Source of the DNA: Cryobacterium sp. MP_M3
GTDB taxonomy: Bacteria; Actinomycetota; Actinomycetes; Actinomycetales; Microbacteriaceae
Length of the DNA stretch: 64,000 nucleotides
NCBI RefSeq assembly: GCF_015752155.1
Contig: NZ_JADOVI010000008.1
Span: forward strand, 62,001 to 126,000
Direction: 5' to 3'
Below, piece after piece: positions 30,234 through 38,987 of this stretch; the stretch's first letter is position 1, and every line of letters starts with the position of its first letter. The position numbers and the translations under genes are program-made. Under the pieces are notes generated by a model. It had not been told where the DNA came from. It searched no databases and worked only from the letters and a program-made list of their open reading frames with translations.

Positions 30234-31085
30234 TCAGTCGACCAGACGGGCCGCGAGGCCCGCGAGCGTCTCCGACGTCCCGGCCTCCAGCTTAATCAGC
30301 GCCCGGCCGTCTCCCTTGGTGACGCCGCGGTTGATGACCACGATCGGCAGTTTGCGACGCCTGGCCTGTTCGAGCAATCGGATCCCCGAATTCACCACCA
30401 GGGAGGACCCGGCTATGACGAGGGCCTCCGCGCCGGCCACGAGCGCGGTCGCCTCGGTGAACTTGACGGTCGGCACCAGCTCGCCGAAGAAGACGACGTT
30501 GGGCTTGAGCATGCCACCGCACACGGTGCAGGCGGGGATGACGAAACCCTCAACGTCGGCGACGTCCGCGTCCCCGTCCGGCGCCACCCGCACGGCATCG
30601 GGTTCGCCGAGGAACGGATTGTCCTGTTCGAGGCGGGCCGCGACGCTGTCCCGGCCGAACGCCTGGCCGCAGGCGAGGCACACGACCAGGTCCATCGACC
30701 CGTGCAGGTCGACGACGTGCCGCGAACCGGCCCGCGTGTGCAGGCCGTCGACGTTCTGCGTGATCACCCCGGAGATCGCGCCATGCTGCTCGAGCCGGGC
30801 CAGCGACCGGTGGCCGAGGTTCGGTTCGGCCGCGCGGAACCGATGCCAGCCGAGATGGCTGCCCGCCCAGTAGCGTTTGCGCGCCCGCTCGTCCTCAACG
30901 AAGGTCTGGAAATTCATCGGGGTGCGCACCGGCGCGCCCTTGCCCCGGTAGTCGGGAATGCCGGAATCGGTGCTCATCCCGGCGCCGGTGAGCACAGCGG
31001 TCTGCTTGCCGCGCAGCAGTTCCGCGACGGTGTCCAGTGCCTCGGCGGCGACCGCGTCGGAGACCGGAATCGTCTCGGTGGTCAT
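30234..31085 (-). CDS. NAD-dependent protein deacylase, sirtuin family
   Basis: 283 aa. The sirtuin core is complete: NAD-binding GAGMSTDSGIPDYRGKG (about residues 34-50), ITQNVDGLHTRAG, the catalytic His in VVDLHGSMD, the zinc-ribbon pairs CLACG and CTVCG, and PNVVFFGELVP. The region between the Cys pairs is longer than in CobB and acidic (PDGDADVADVEG). It removes acyl groups from lysine using NAD. It is divergent from the SpoU methyltransferase gene. Confidence 0.93.
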   Translation of the reverse strand: MTTETIPVSDAVAAEALDTVAELLRGKQTAVLTGAGMSTDSGIPDYRGKGAPVRTPMNFQTFVEDERARKRYWAGSHLGWHRFRAAEPNLGHRSLARLEQHGAISGVITQNVDGLHTRAGSRHVVDLHGSMDLVVCLACGQAFGRDSVAARLEQDNPFLGEPDAVRVAPDGDADVADVEGFVIPACTVCGGMLKPNVVFFGELVPTVKFTEATALVAGAEALVIAGSSLVVNSGIRLLEQARRRKLPIVVINRGVTKGDGRALIKLEAGTSETLAGLAARLVD

Positions 31086-31202
31086 GGTGCTCCATCCTCT
31101 GTCCCTCCGAGTCTAAACTCGCGGGTTTTGGTGTGGGTGACAGATCCGGGTGACGGACCTGACAGGCTGGAGTCGCTCATTCCCTCGAAAGGCGCCATCG
31201 CT

Positions 31203-32042
31203 GTGCAGATCGTTCACATCACCGACCTCGACCTGCCCGGTCTTGCCGACTACGCACGACTGACGGATGTCGCGCTGCGGCGCGTCGCCGAACCGGCGGG
31301 GGGCCTCTATATCGCCGAGTCCAGCAAAGTCATCGTGCGGGCTCTCGCGGCCGGGCACCAGCCGCGTTCCGTGCTCGTCCAGGAGCAGTGGCTGCCCGAT
31401 GTGCTCCCGTTGCTGGCGGAGTGGCCCGACGTGCCCGTCTACGTCGGCGAGGCGGGCGTCCTCGAGAAGCTGACCGGGTACAACCTTCACCGGGGTGCAC
31501 TGGCCGCGATGCACCGCCCGCCCCTGGCCGCGGTCGCCGACCTGATCCGGGACGCCCGGCGCATCGTCATCCTCGAGGACATCGTCGATCACACCAACGT
31601 CGGGGCGATCTTCCGTTCGGTCGCCGGACTCGGCGCCGACGCGGTGCTGATCACCCCGCGCTGCGCCGACCCGCTCTACCGGCGCAGCGTCAGGGTCAGC
31701 ATGGGAACCGTGCTGCAGGTGCCGTGGACGCGGCTGCCCGAGTGGGGTGAGGCCGCACCGCTGCTTCACGCCGCCGGCTTCCACCTCGCAGCACTGGCCC
31801 TGTCGGACGATGCGGTGAGCCTGGACCGGTTCGCCGCGGACGCGCCGGAGCGCCTCGCCCTCATCCTCGGCACCGAGGGCGACGGGCTCAGCGCACTGGC
31901 CATCTCCGCCGCGGACACGGTCGTCACGATCCCGATGCTGCACGGCGTCGATTCGCTCAACGTCGCCTCCGCCAGTGCCGTCGCCCTGTACGCCCTGCGC
32001 GTCCCCGCGCCGGCCGACGGTAGAATTGACGGATGCCGCTGA
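31203..32042 (+). CDS. TrmH/SpoU-family RNA 2'-O-methyltransferase
   Basis: About 279 aa. The C-terminal SPOUT domain shows motif 1 DHTNVGAIFRSVAGLGAD, motif 2 LILGTEGDGL and motif 3 PMLHGVDSLNVASASAVALY, which form the knotted AdoMet site. The N-terminal ~110 residues form an L30e-like RNA-binding region. The target (tRNA or rRNA ribose) cannot be read from sequence. The GTG start at 31203 (V-QIVHITDLDLPG) follows AAAGG. The last 10 bp overlap the start of the carboxypeptidase gene. Confidence 0.92.
   Translation: MQIVHITDLDLPGLADYARLTDVALRRVAEPAGGLYIAESSKVIVRALAAGHQPRSVLVQEQWLPDVLPLLAEWPDVPVYVGEAGVLEKLTGYNLHRGALAAMHRPPLAAVADLIRDARRIVILEDIVDHTNVGAIFRSVAGLGADAVLITPRCADPLYRRSVRVSMGTVLQVPWTRLPEWGEAAPLLHAAGFHLAALALSDDAVSLDRFAADAPERLALILGTEGDGLSALAISAADTVVTIPMLHGVDSLNVASASAVALYALRVPAPADGRIDGCR
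32021..32026 (+). promoter_or_regulatory. Probable -10 box of the D-Ala-D-Ala carboxypeptidase gene (leaderless)
   Basis: TAGAAT, inside the 3' end of the methyltransferase gene, ends 6 bp before the ATG at 32033, so this gene probably has its own leaderless transcript. Confidence 0.5.
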
Positions 32043-33271
32043 CCCGACGCCAAACCTTCCGCCGTCGTCGCCTCGCCGTGATCGGGGTTCTCGCCGTCGT
32101 CCTGGGCGGCGTCGGCTACCTCGCCGGCACCGGCCTCGCCCCGGTCCCCGAGGCCGCCGCGAGCCTGACCCAGCCGGCCGCGCTGACCCAGCCCGCCGCC
32201 CAGCTGACCTGGCCGGGGGCCGGGTCGGGCGCCATCGGCGCCGTCGGCTACGACGGGGTGCTCGGCTCCGGCGGCGAGCAGGGCACCGTGCCGATCGCGA
32301 GCATCACCAAGATGATCACCTCGCTCGTCGTGCTCGACAAGAAGCCCCTGACCGGCAAGCAGGCCGGACCCGACATCGCGTTCTCCGACAAGGACGTCGA
32401 CATCTACTACGACGTGATCGCCGAGAACGGGTCCGTCGCGCCCGTGTCCGCCGGTATGGTCCTCAGCCAGCGCCAGACCATGGAGGCCATGCTGCTTCCG
32501 TCGGCGAACAACTACAGCATCTCCCTCGCCGTCTGGGCCTTCGGCTCGGTCGATGCCTACCTGGCTGCGGCCCACGACTGGCTTGCCGCGCACGGCCTGG
32601 ACCACACGTCCGTGGCGGACACGAGCGGTCTCTCCCCGGGCAGCAAGAGCAGCCCGTCCGACCTGATCGAGATCGGCAAACTCGTCGTCGCCGACCCGGC
32701 CCTCGCCTCGATCGTCTCCGAACGCACCGCCGACCTGCCCACCATCGGCACCGTCACCAACACCAACAAGCTCCTCGGCAAGCACGGCGTCACCGGGTTG
32801 AAGACCGGCACCACCGACGAGGCCGGGGCCTGCCTGCTCTTCTCCGCGGAATTCAACGTCGGCTCCGAGACCATCACCCTGGTCGGCGTCGTGCTCGGCG
32901 GCACGGACCACACCGAACTCAACGCCTCCATCTCCGCGCTGATCGAGAGCGTGAAGCCCGGGTTCCGGGAGGTCACCCTCACCGACAAGGGCGCCGCGTA
33001 CGCCTCCTACGACACCAAGTGGGGCCAGGAGAGCCACGCGGTCGCCGCGAAGGCCGCCTCCGTTCTCGTCTGGTCGGACACGCCGGTCACCGCCGTGGCC
33101 ACGGCACGTCCGATCACCCTCGGTGACGCCGGAGACAAGGTCGGCGCGGTCGACTTCGCCGTGGGCGGCAAGACCGTCAGCGTTCCCCTCGTACTCGACA
33201 AGACCATCGACGACCCGGGCCCCGAGTGGCGGTTCAGCCATCCCGGTGAACTGGCCGCCGCCGAGAAATAG
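32033..33271 (+). CDS. D-alanyl-D-alanine carboxypeptidase (penicillin-binding, S11)
   Basis: 412 aa. The N-terminus has an Arg-rich start and one hydrophobic segment (RRLAVIGVLAVVLGGVGYLA, about residues 13-32), an uncleaved anchor or signal peptide. Catalytic motifs are S-x-x-K (ASITKM), S-x-N (PSANNYS) and K-T-G (GLKTGTT). The substrate is the D-Ala-D-Ala end of peptidoglycan stem peptides. The ~110 residues after the catalytic domain may form a second domain. A short repeat TQPAALTQPAA precedes the catalytic domain. Confidence 0.9.
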   Translation: MPLTRRQTFRRRRLAVIGVLAVVLGGVGYLAGTGLAPVPEAAASLTQPAALTQPAAQLTWPGAGSGAIGAVGYDGVLGSGGEQGTVPIASITKMITSLVVLDKKPLTGKQAGPDIAFSDKDVDIYYDVIAENGSVAPVSAGMVLSQRQTMEAMLLPSANNYSISLAVWAFGSVDAYLAAAHDWLAAHGLDHTSVADTSGLSPGSKSSPSDLIEIGKLVVADPALASIVSERTADLPTIGTVTNTNKLLGKHGVTGLKTGTTDEAGACLLFSAEFNVGSETITLVGVVLGGTDHTELNASISALIESVKPGFREVTLTDKGAAYASYDTKWGQESHAVAAKAASVLVWSDTPVTAVATARPITLGDAGDKVGAVDFAVGGKTVSVPLVLDKTIDDPGPEWRFSHPGELAAAEK

Positions 33272-33292
33272 GAACCCGGCCCGGCCGGTCCG

Positions 33293-34081
33293 TCAGGCCG
33301 GGGTTCGGCTGAACGGCCCGGCCTCCGGACGCTTGGGCAGCACGTGGTCGCCGGAGGACTGGTGGCGGATCCGCCGGAGCACCCATGGGACGAGGTACTC
33401 GCGCGCCCACAGGATGTCCTCACTGCGGGCCTTCCGCCAGGTCGTTCCCGGCATCGGCTCCGGCACGAGCGCTTCGAGGGTATTCGTCACGTTCAGCACG
33501 TCGAGCACCATCCGCGCCACGGTGTGGTGGCCGAGCGCGTTCAGGTGCAATCGGTCTGGGGCCCACATTCCGGCTGCCTGGATCTCGGTCAGCGACCAGA
33601 GATCGGCGACCACGCAGTCGTACCTCGCCGCGATGGCCCGGATGTTCTCGTTGTAGATCGCGACCTTGCCCCTGATGCCGCGGAAGACGGGGGAGAACCC
33701 GACGTCGGCGCCCGTGAACAGCACGATGGTCGCTCCGTCGGCGGCGAGCCGGCTCACGGCCTCTTCGCACCGGGCGGCGATGACGTCAGGGTCGGAGCCG
33801 GGCCGGAGCACGTCGTTGCCGCCGGCGGAGATGGTGATCAGGTCGGGGTGCAGCGCGAGAGCCGGCTCGATCTGCTCGTCGATGACCTGGCCGATCAGCT
33901 TTCCGCGGACCGCGAGGTTCGCGTAGGCGAAATCCTCTGTGCCCTGGCTGAGAACCTCGGCCACCCGGTCCGCCCAGCCGCGGTGCCCGCCGGGGCTGGC
34001 CGGTTCCGGATCTCCCACCCCCTCCGTGAAGGAATCGCCGAGGGCGACGTAGCGGGACCACGGGTGCTTCGGCGTCGTCAT
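33293..34081 (-). CDS. SGNH/GDSL-family hydrolase
   Basis: 262 aa. The blocks of the family are present: block I ALGDSFTEGVGD with the nucleophile Ser, block II/III ISAGGNDVLRPG, and block V DRLHLNALGHH with the catalytic Asp and His. No signal peptide is seen, so it is probably cytoplasmic. The ATG at 34081 is 6 bp after a possible -10 box (GACAAT on the minus strand). It converges on the carboxypeptidase and diverges from the helicase. Confidence 0.9.
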   Translation of the reverse strand: MTTPKHPWSRYVALGDSFTEGVGDPEPASPGGHRGWADRVAEVLSQGTEDFAYANLAVRGKLIGQVIDEQIEPALALHPDLITISAGGNDVLRPGSDPDVIAARCEEAVSRLAADGATIVLFTGADVGFSPVFRGIRGKVAIYNENIRAIAARYDCVVADLWSLTEIQAAGMWAPDRLHLNALGHHTVARMVLDVLNVTNTLEALVPEPMPGTTWRKARSEDILWAREYLVPWVLRRIRHQSSGDHVLPKRPEAGPFSRTPA

Positions 34082-34125
34082 GCTTCCATTGTCCCCGCTC
34101 GTACCAAACTGTCGGCGCACCTTGC

Positions 34126-34131
34126 TAGATT
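34126..34131 (+). promoter_or_regulatory. Probable -10 box of the helicase gene, back to back with the SGNH promoter
   Basis: TAGATT ends 7 bp before the GTG at 34139. On the other strand GACAAT (34088-34093) precedes the SGNH ATG by 6 bp. The whole divergent region is only 57 bp, so the two promoters must overlap. Confidence 0.45.
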
Positions 34132-34138
34132 TTAGGGA

Positions 34139-35953
34139 GTGACTACTTTGCCTGCCTTCGGACCAATCCAGGGAACGAGTGCAGCCGAACACCTGTCCCC
34201 GTCCTTCCCTGAGCGCGCAGCCTGGGGCACGGCGAACAAGCTGCGGGCATGGCAGGCCGAGGCTCTCGAAGCGTATTTCGTGCACCAGCCGCGCGATTTC
34301 CTGGCCGCGGCCACGCCGGGGGCCGGCAAGACCACCTTCGCCCTGCGGCTGGCGGCCGAGCTGAAGGCCAGGCGGCTGATAGACCGGATCACCGTCGTCG
34401 CCCCGACCGAGCATCTCAAGCGCCAGTGGGCGGATGCGGCCGCCCGGGCGGGCATCCGGCTCGACCCGAGCTTCAAGAACGCGAATGGGCGCTACGGCAG
34501 CCACTTCCACGGCGTTGCCGTCACCTACGCCCAGGTGGCCAGCCGAGCGGCCTTGCACCGTGAACTGACCCAGTCCAGCCGCACCCTGGTCATCCTCGAC
34601 GAGGTGCACCACGGCGGCGACGCACTGAGCTGGGGCGACGCCATCCGGGAGGCCTTCGAGCCGGCCACCCGCCGGCTCTCCCTGACCGGCACCCCGTTCC
34701 GCTCCGACACCTCGCCGATCCCGTTCGTGAGCTACCTGCCCGACGAGCACGGCATCCGGCTGTCCCAGAGCGACTACAACTACGGCTACGGCCGCGCCCT
34801 CGAGGACGGCGTGGTGCGCCCCGTCATGTTCATGGTCTACGCCGGACACATGAAGTGGCGCACGAGGGCCGGTGACGAGATGGAGGCGAAGCTCGGCGAG
34901 GGCAACACCAAGGACATCACCTCGCAGGCCTGGCGCACCGCTCTCGAGCCCACCGGGCAGTGGATCCCGGCGGTTCTGCGCGCGGCCGACTCACGGCTCA
35001 CCCAGGTGCGCCACGGCATCCCCGACGCCGGCGGACTCGTGATCGCGACCGACCAGACCACGGCCCGCGCCTACGCCACCATCCTCGAGGAGATCTCCGG
35101 GGAGCCGGTCACGGTCGTGCTCTCCGACGAGAAGGAATCCAGCGACCGGATCGACGAGTTCTCGCACAACACCCGCCGGTGGATGGTGGCCGTGCGGATG
35201 GTGTCAGAGGGCGTCGACGTGCCCCGGCTGGCCGTGGGCGTCTACGCGACGAGCGCGTCCACCCCGCTGTTCTTCGCCCAGGCGATCGGCCGATTCGTGC
35301 GGGCCCGGCGCCGCGGTGAGACCGCGTCGATCTTCCTGCCGAACGTGCCGGGCCTGCTCAGCCTCGCCAACGCACTCGAACTCGAGCGGGACCACGCCCT
35401 CGACCGCAGCAACCGCGACGACGGCGACGACGGGATGTACAACCCCGAAGACGCCATGGTCGCCGCCGCGAACAAGGAGGAGAAGGGCTCTGACGAGCTC
35501 GGCGAGGAATTCCTCTGGCAGGCCATCGACTCGCAGGCCACCTTCGACATGGTCATGTTCAACGGCGACGAGTTCGGCGAGCTGGCCGAGCCCGGGACCG
35601 ACGAGGAATTCGACTTCATCGGCATCCCCGGCCTGCTCGAGCCTGAACAGGTCTCCGAACTGCTCCGCCAGCGGCAGACCCGCCAGGCCAAGCGGTCGAC
35701 GGACCGGCGCAAAGACCCCGTGACAGGTGAGATAGCGCCGGAGGAACCACCGCCGCTGTACCGCACGTTGAAGGAACAGCGCACCCTGCTCGCCAGCCTG
35801 GTCGGCATGTGGTCCAAGCTCGCCAGCGAACCGCACGGCATGGTTCACGCCGAACTCCGGCGCGAGTGCGGCGGTCCCGCCGTCGCTCAGGCCAGCGTCA
35901 CGCAGCTGCAGAAACGGATCGACCTGCTCCGCCGCCGCCTCGGTCGCAGCTGA
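34139..35953 (+). CDS. DEAD/DEAH-box family helicase (SF2)
   Basis: 604 aa. SF2 motifs: Q-like LRAWQAEAL, motif I ATPGAGKTTF, motif II LDEVHHGG (DEVH), motif III SLTGTPFRSD, motif V VRMVSEGVDVPRLAVG and motif VI FAQAIGRFVRARR. The two RecA-like domains are followed by about 150 residues rich in acidic and charged segments, including a K/R-rich patch (RQTRQAKRSTDRRKDP). This resembles restriction-type or general ATP-dependent DNA helicases. No methylase or nuclease lies beside it, so a defence role is not supported. The GTG start is close to GGGAG. Confidence 0.9.
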   Translation: MTTLPAFGPIQGTSAAEHLSPSFPERAAWGTANKLRAWQAEALEAYFVHQPRDFLAAATPGAGKTTFALRLAAELKARRLIDRITVVAPTEHLKRQWADAAARAGIRLDPSFKNANGRYGSHFHGVAVTYAQVASRAALHRELTQSSRTLVILDEVHHGGDALSWGDAIREAFEPATRRLSLTGTPFRSDTSPIPFVSYLPDEHGIRLSQSDYNYGYGRALEDGVVRPVMFMVYAGHMKWRTRAGDEMEAKLGEGNTKDITSQAWRTALEPTGQWIPAVLRAADSRLTQVRHGIPDAGGLVIATDQTTARAYATILEEISGEPVTVVLSDEKESSDRIDEFSHNTRRWMVAVRMVSEGVDVPRLAVGVYATSASTPLFFAQAIGRFVRARRRGETASIFLPNVPGLLSLANALELERDHALDRSNRDDGDDGMYNPEDAMVAAANKEEKGSDELGEEFLWQAIDSQATFDMVMFNGDEFGELAEPGTDEEFDFIGIPGLLEPEQVSELLRQRQTRQAKRSTDRRKDPVTGEIAPEEPPPLYRTLKEQRTLLASLVGMWSKLASEPHGMVHAELRRECGGPAVAQASVTQLQKRIDLLRRRLGRS

Positions 35954-35975
35954 CCAACTCACGCCGTACGGGGAC

Positions 35976-37199
35976 TCAGACGACGACCTCCTCGGGAATC
36001 CGGACCGCTCGGCCCGGCGCGACGTCGCCGGCCACGTCCAGCGCGGCCAGGATGTCCGCCATCAGGTCGTCGACGTGCTCCAGCCCGATCGACAGCCGCA
36101 CGACGGCGGCGGCCGGCCGGGCACCGGCCTCGACCGGCCGGTGGGTCAGCGAGGCGGGGTGCTGAACGAGCGAATCGACCCCGCCGAGGGAGACCGCGTG
36201 GGTGATCAGCCGGCAGGCCTCGGTGAAGCGCACGGCCGCGTCGAACCCTCCGGCGAGGTCGAGGGCGATGATCGATCCGGCGCCGGCGCTCTGCCGGTTC
36301 AGCAGGCCCTGCGGGTCCTGGCCGGGCAGGCCGGGATAGTGCACCCGGGCGAGCGCCGGATGCCCGACGAGCCGTCCCGCGATCTCGGCCGCGGTGGCCT
36401 GCTGGGCGAGAACCCGCACGGGCAGGGTGCGGAGCCCCCGGTGCAGCAGATACGCCCCGAACGGATGCAGGATCCCCCCGGTCAGCGCGCGCACCTGGCG
36501 CAACCGCACCACCCAGCCGGCCGGACCGGACACGGTTCCGCCCATCGCGTCACCGTGGCCGCCCAGGTATTTCGTCGCACTGTGCAGCACCAGGGTCGCA
36601 CCTGATTCGAGCGGCCGCTGCAGCACCGGCGTCGCAAAGGTGTTGTCGACCAGCAGGGGAACCTCGCCGGCGGCATCCGCCACCGCCCGGATATCGGTCA
36701 GTTCCAGGGTCGGGTTCGCGGGCGTCTCGAGGATGACGAGCCCGGTGTCGGCCCGGATCGCCGCGGCCACGCCGGCCGCGTCGACCCAGGTCACTGTCGT
36801 GCCCAGCAGTCCGGTCGCCAGTACGTGGTCGGTGCCGCCGTAGATCGGTCGCAGGGCCACCACGTGCGGCTTGCCCGCGGCCACGGTGGCGATCAGCACG
36901 GCAGCCAGGGCGGCCATCCCGCTGGCGAAGGCGACGGTGCCCTCCGCGCCCTCGAGGGCGGACAGCGCCGTCTCGAACCGGGCGACGCCCGGCTGCCACA
37001 AACGTTGGTAGACGGCGGACTCGCCCGGCACCAGGGTGCCGCCCGTGGCGAGGTTCTCATAGGAATCGCCGCCGGCCTCGACCTCGCTGAGCGGGTTCGT
37101 CGTCGACAGGTCGATCCCAGGAACATGCATCCCGGCCTTGGTCAGGCCGTCCATCCCGGCGTGCACGGCAATGGTTTCCAGGTGCGGCATCGTTGGCAT
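35976..37199 (-). CDS. PLP-dependent trans-sulfuration enzyme (cystathionine/methionine gamma-lyase-like)
   Basis: About 407 aa of the Cys/Met metabolism PLP family. It carries the PLP-lysine segment VLHSATKYLGGHGD, the cofactor-phosphate region VAFASGMAALAAVL, the loop VDNTFATPVLQRPL and the C-terminal RLSIGLEHVDDLMADI. It is probably a C-S lyase acting on methionine, cystathionine or homocysteine; specificity cannot be assigned. The divergent Lrp-type gene recalls the mdeA-mdeR pair, which supports a methionine-gamma-lyase role. Starts at 37190, 37199 and 37202 are all possible, with GAGGA just upstream. Confidence 0.88.
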   Translation of the reverse strand: MPTMPHLETIAVHAGMDGLTKAGMHVPGIDLSTTNPLSEVEAGGDSYENLATGGTLVPGESAVYQRLWQPGVARFETALSALEGAEGTVAFASGMAALAAVLIATVAAGKPHVVALRPIYGGTDHVLATGLLGTTVTWVDAAGVAAAIRADTGLVILETPANPTLELTDIRAVADAAGEVPLLVDNTFATPVLQRPLESGATLVLHSATKYLGGHGDAMGGTVSGPAGWVVRLRQVRALTGGILHPFGAYLLHRGLRTLPVRVLAQQATAAEIAGRLVGHPALARVHYPGLPGQDPQGLLNRQSAGAGSIIALDLAGGFDAAVRFTEACRLITHAVSLGGVDSLVQHPASLTHRPVEAGARPAAAVVRLSIGLEHVDDLMADILAALDVAGDVAPGRAVRIPEEVVV

Positions 37200-37222
37200 C
37201 ATCCTCAGACCAAAACAGATTC

Positions 37223-37284
37223 TGTGTCCGCACACAAGGCCTCCTGCAGGGTCTTCCGTCTGGACGGGGATTGTCGCATAAACT
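37223..37284. promoter_or_regulatory. Divergent control region between the lyase and Lrp genes
   Basis: A small palindrome TGTGT-CCGC-ACACA (37223-37236) stands near the lyase side. TAAACT (37279-37284) is a likely -10 box for the Lrp gene, 24 bp before its ATG. Lrp-type regulators often bind such sites between themselves and a divergent target. Confidence 0.4.
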
Positions 37285-37308
37285 GCTCGTCAAGGAAAGT
37301 GTGGGTCC

Positions 37309-37788
37309 ATGGAACCGAAGAAATCCGAAATCGACCGGGTCGACCGTGCGCTCCTCCGCGCCCTGTCGGTCAACGCGAGGGCCTCCGGCGCCGCCCTGGC
37401 GGCGGAGATCGGCGTAGCCGAGTCGACCGTGTCCCTTCGGCTGCGCCGCCTGCAGCAACTCGGGCACATCCGCGGCTACCGGGCGAACATCGACCTGGCC
37501 GCGCTCGGCGCCTCCCTCCAGGCGTTGATCTCGGTGCGCCTGGTCAAGCACGCGAGGGTGCAGATCGACGACTTCCGCAACGCGGCGCCGCACTGGCCTG
37601 GCGTGATCGGCCTGTTCCACACGGCCGGAGCCGACGACTACCTGCTGCACGTGGCTGCTGCGGATGCCTCCGACCTGCGTGACTTCGTGCTGGAGCATCT
37701 CGCGGAGCATCCGGCCGTGGCCCACACCGAGACCAACCTGATCTTCGAGTACGTCGACGGGGACGGCTGGCAGGACCTGGTCAAGTAG
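37309..37788 (+). CDS. Lrp/AsnC-family transcriptional regulator
   Basis: 159 aa. The N-terminal winged helix is IDRVDRALLRALSVNARASG, then ALAAEIGVAESTVSLRLRRL (about residues 8-50). The C-terminal RAM ligand domain follows, with HTAGADDYLLHVAAADASDL and HTETNLIFEY. It normally binds an amino acid and controls the adjacent divergent gene, here the sulfur-amino-acid lyase. The ATG at 37309 has AAGGAAAG upstream. Confidence 0.93.
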   Translation: MEPKKSEIDRVDRALLRALSVNARASGAALAAEIGVAESTVSLRLRRLQQLGHIRGYRANIDLAALGASLQALISVRLVKHARVQIDDFRNAAPHWPGVIGLFHTAGADDYLLHVAAADASDLRDFVLEHLAEHPAVAHTETNLIFEYVDGDGWQDLVK

Positions 37789-37845
37789 CCGCAGCCGGTC
37801 GACGAGCCCCTGGCGCTACGATTGTGCCGTCAGGGAGGACGGGGC

Positions 37846-38433
37846 ATGGACAAGGGCAGGCTCGAGGCCTTCAGCGACGGGGTGCTGGCCATCGTCATCA
37901 CCATCATGGTGCTGGAGTTGCGGGTGCCGGAGGAGCCGAGCTGGGCCGGGCTGGCCGGCGTGCTGCCGACCTTCCTGAGCTACCTGCTCAGTTTCGTCTA
38001 CGTCGGCATCTACTGGAACAACCACCACCACCTGTTCCAGCTGGCCGGCCGGGTCAACGGCACCATCCTCTGGGCGAACCTGCATCTCCTGTTCTGGCTG
38101 TCCCTGTTCCCGTTCACCACCCGGTGGACCGACGAGTCCGGATTCGCGCTCGTGCCCGTGCTCGTCTACGGCGGCAACCTGCTGCTGGCGGCCGTGGCCT
38201 TCTACGTCCTGCAGGCAACCCTGGTCCGCCAGCAGGGGAGGGATGGAGCCCTCGCCCGCGCGCTCGGCCGGGACTGGAAGGGGAAGTCCTCGCCGGTGAT
38301 CTACCTCGCCGGGCTTGTGCTCGCCCTGCTGCATCCGCTGGCCGGAATGGCGGCCTACCTCGTGGTCGCGCTGCTCTGGCTCGTGCCAGACCGCCGGGCC
38401 GAGCGGTTTCTTGCCCCTTCAGCGGGAGAGTGA
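37846..38433 (+). CDS. TMEM175-family potassium channel-like membrane protein
   Basis: 195 aa. The signature of the TMEM175 pore helix is at the very start: GRLEAFSDGVLAIVITIMVLEL (written as two parts, RLEAFSDGV and AIVITIMVLEL; the FSD motif lines the pore). Then WNNHHHLFQ and several helices follow. Bacterial members are K+-permeable tetramers. A strong site, AGGGAGG, precedes the ATG at 37846; an ATG eight codons earlier is less likely. It is a single gene. Confidence 0.9.
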   Translation: MDKGRLEAFSDGVLAIVITIMVLELRVPEEPSWAGLAGVLPTFLSYLLSFVYVGIYWNNHHHLFQLAGRVNGTILWANLHLLFWLSLFPFTTRWTDESGFALVPVLVYGGNLLLAAVAFYVLQATLVRQQGRDGALARALGRDWKGKSSPVIYLAGLVLALLHPLAGMAAYLVVALLWLVPDRRAERFLAPSAGE

Positions 38434-38475
38434 ACGGGGGAGTGAGCCCGGCTGGTCCCGGGCCGCCTGCAGGTC

Positions 38476-38512
38476 TTAAAAAACAACGCCCCCCGCCGAA
38501 GCGGGGAGCGTT
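38476..38512 (-). terminator. Rho-independent terminator of the cold-shock gene
   Basis: On the minus strand a 12-bp stem (AACGCTCCCCGC / GCGGGGGGCGTT, one mismatch) with loop TTCG is followed by GTTTTTTAAG. It lies 23 bp after the csp stop. Confidence 0.9.
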
Positions 38513-38535
38513 GAAGCAGCTTATGTGGCTGTTAT

Positions 38536-38739
38536 TTAGAGGGCGCGGATGTTCTCGGCCTGGGGACCCTTGGGGCCCTGGGTTACCTCGAACTCGACCT
38601 TCTGGTTCTCGTCGAGCGACTTGTAGCCGTTCGATGCGATCGCGGAGTAGTGCGCGAAGACATCGGCGCTTCCGTCGTCGGGAGCGATGAAGCCGAAGCC
38701 CTTTTCAGCGTTGAACCATTTCACGGTACCTGTTGCCAT
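38536..38739 (-). CDS. Cold-shock domain protein (CspA family)
   Basis: 67 aa, exactly the family size. RNP1 is [10 protein letters not shown] and RNP2 is DVFAHYSAI, preceded by [14 protein letters not shown]. It binds single-stranded RNA/DNA and acts as an RNA chaperone. A very strong site, GGAGGAG, precedes the ATG. The gene has a leader of 130 nt or more and a strong terminator, so it is a single-gene unit with post-transcriptional control likely. Confidence 0.97.
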   Translation of the reverse strand: MATGTVKWFNAEKGFGFIAPDDGSADVFAHYSAIASNGYKSLDENQKVEFEVTQGPKGPQAENIRAL

Positions 38740-38888
38740 TTTTGAAACTCCTCCAGGAGTGTTAGAAAGACCTCGACTTTCGAGGCCGTTCGTCGCGGTA
38801 TTCGTCGTCCGCTTCCGAAAGGAATACGCCGCGGGAACCGAAGTCACCGCGTTTTAAGACGTGCAAGCACTACAACTACTGAGATAAC
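38740..38888 (-). promoter_or_regulatory. Long 5' leader of the cold-shock gene
   Basis: The region upstream of the csp ATG is AT-richer than its surroundings and contains nested short hairpins: CCTCG-AAAGT-CGAGG (38771-38785), TTCC-TTTC-GGAA, and the pair GTATTC/GAATAC (38798-38803 with 38822-38827). Long structured leaders are a known feature of cspA-type mRNAs. The exact promoter is not clear to me. Confidence 0.45.
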
Positions 38889-38987
38889 ACTAGCCCACGT
38901 CGCCCGGTGCGAACTCTTTTCTGTGAGAATTTGAGGCTAAAGCGTTATGTTTCCTGAAAGTCGTGCACAAAGTGGGCGGGGCCTGCA

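Noticed and set aside
34139-35953. Helicase gene considered as part of an anti-phage or restriction system
   Set aside because: No methyltransferase, nuclease or other defence gene is next to it. Its neighbours are an esterase and a sulfur amino-acid enzyme.
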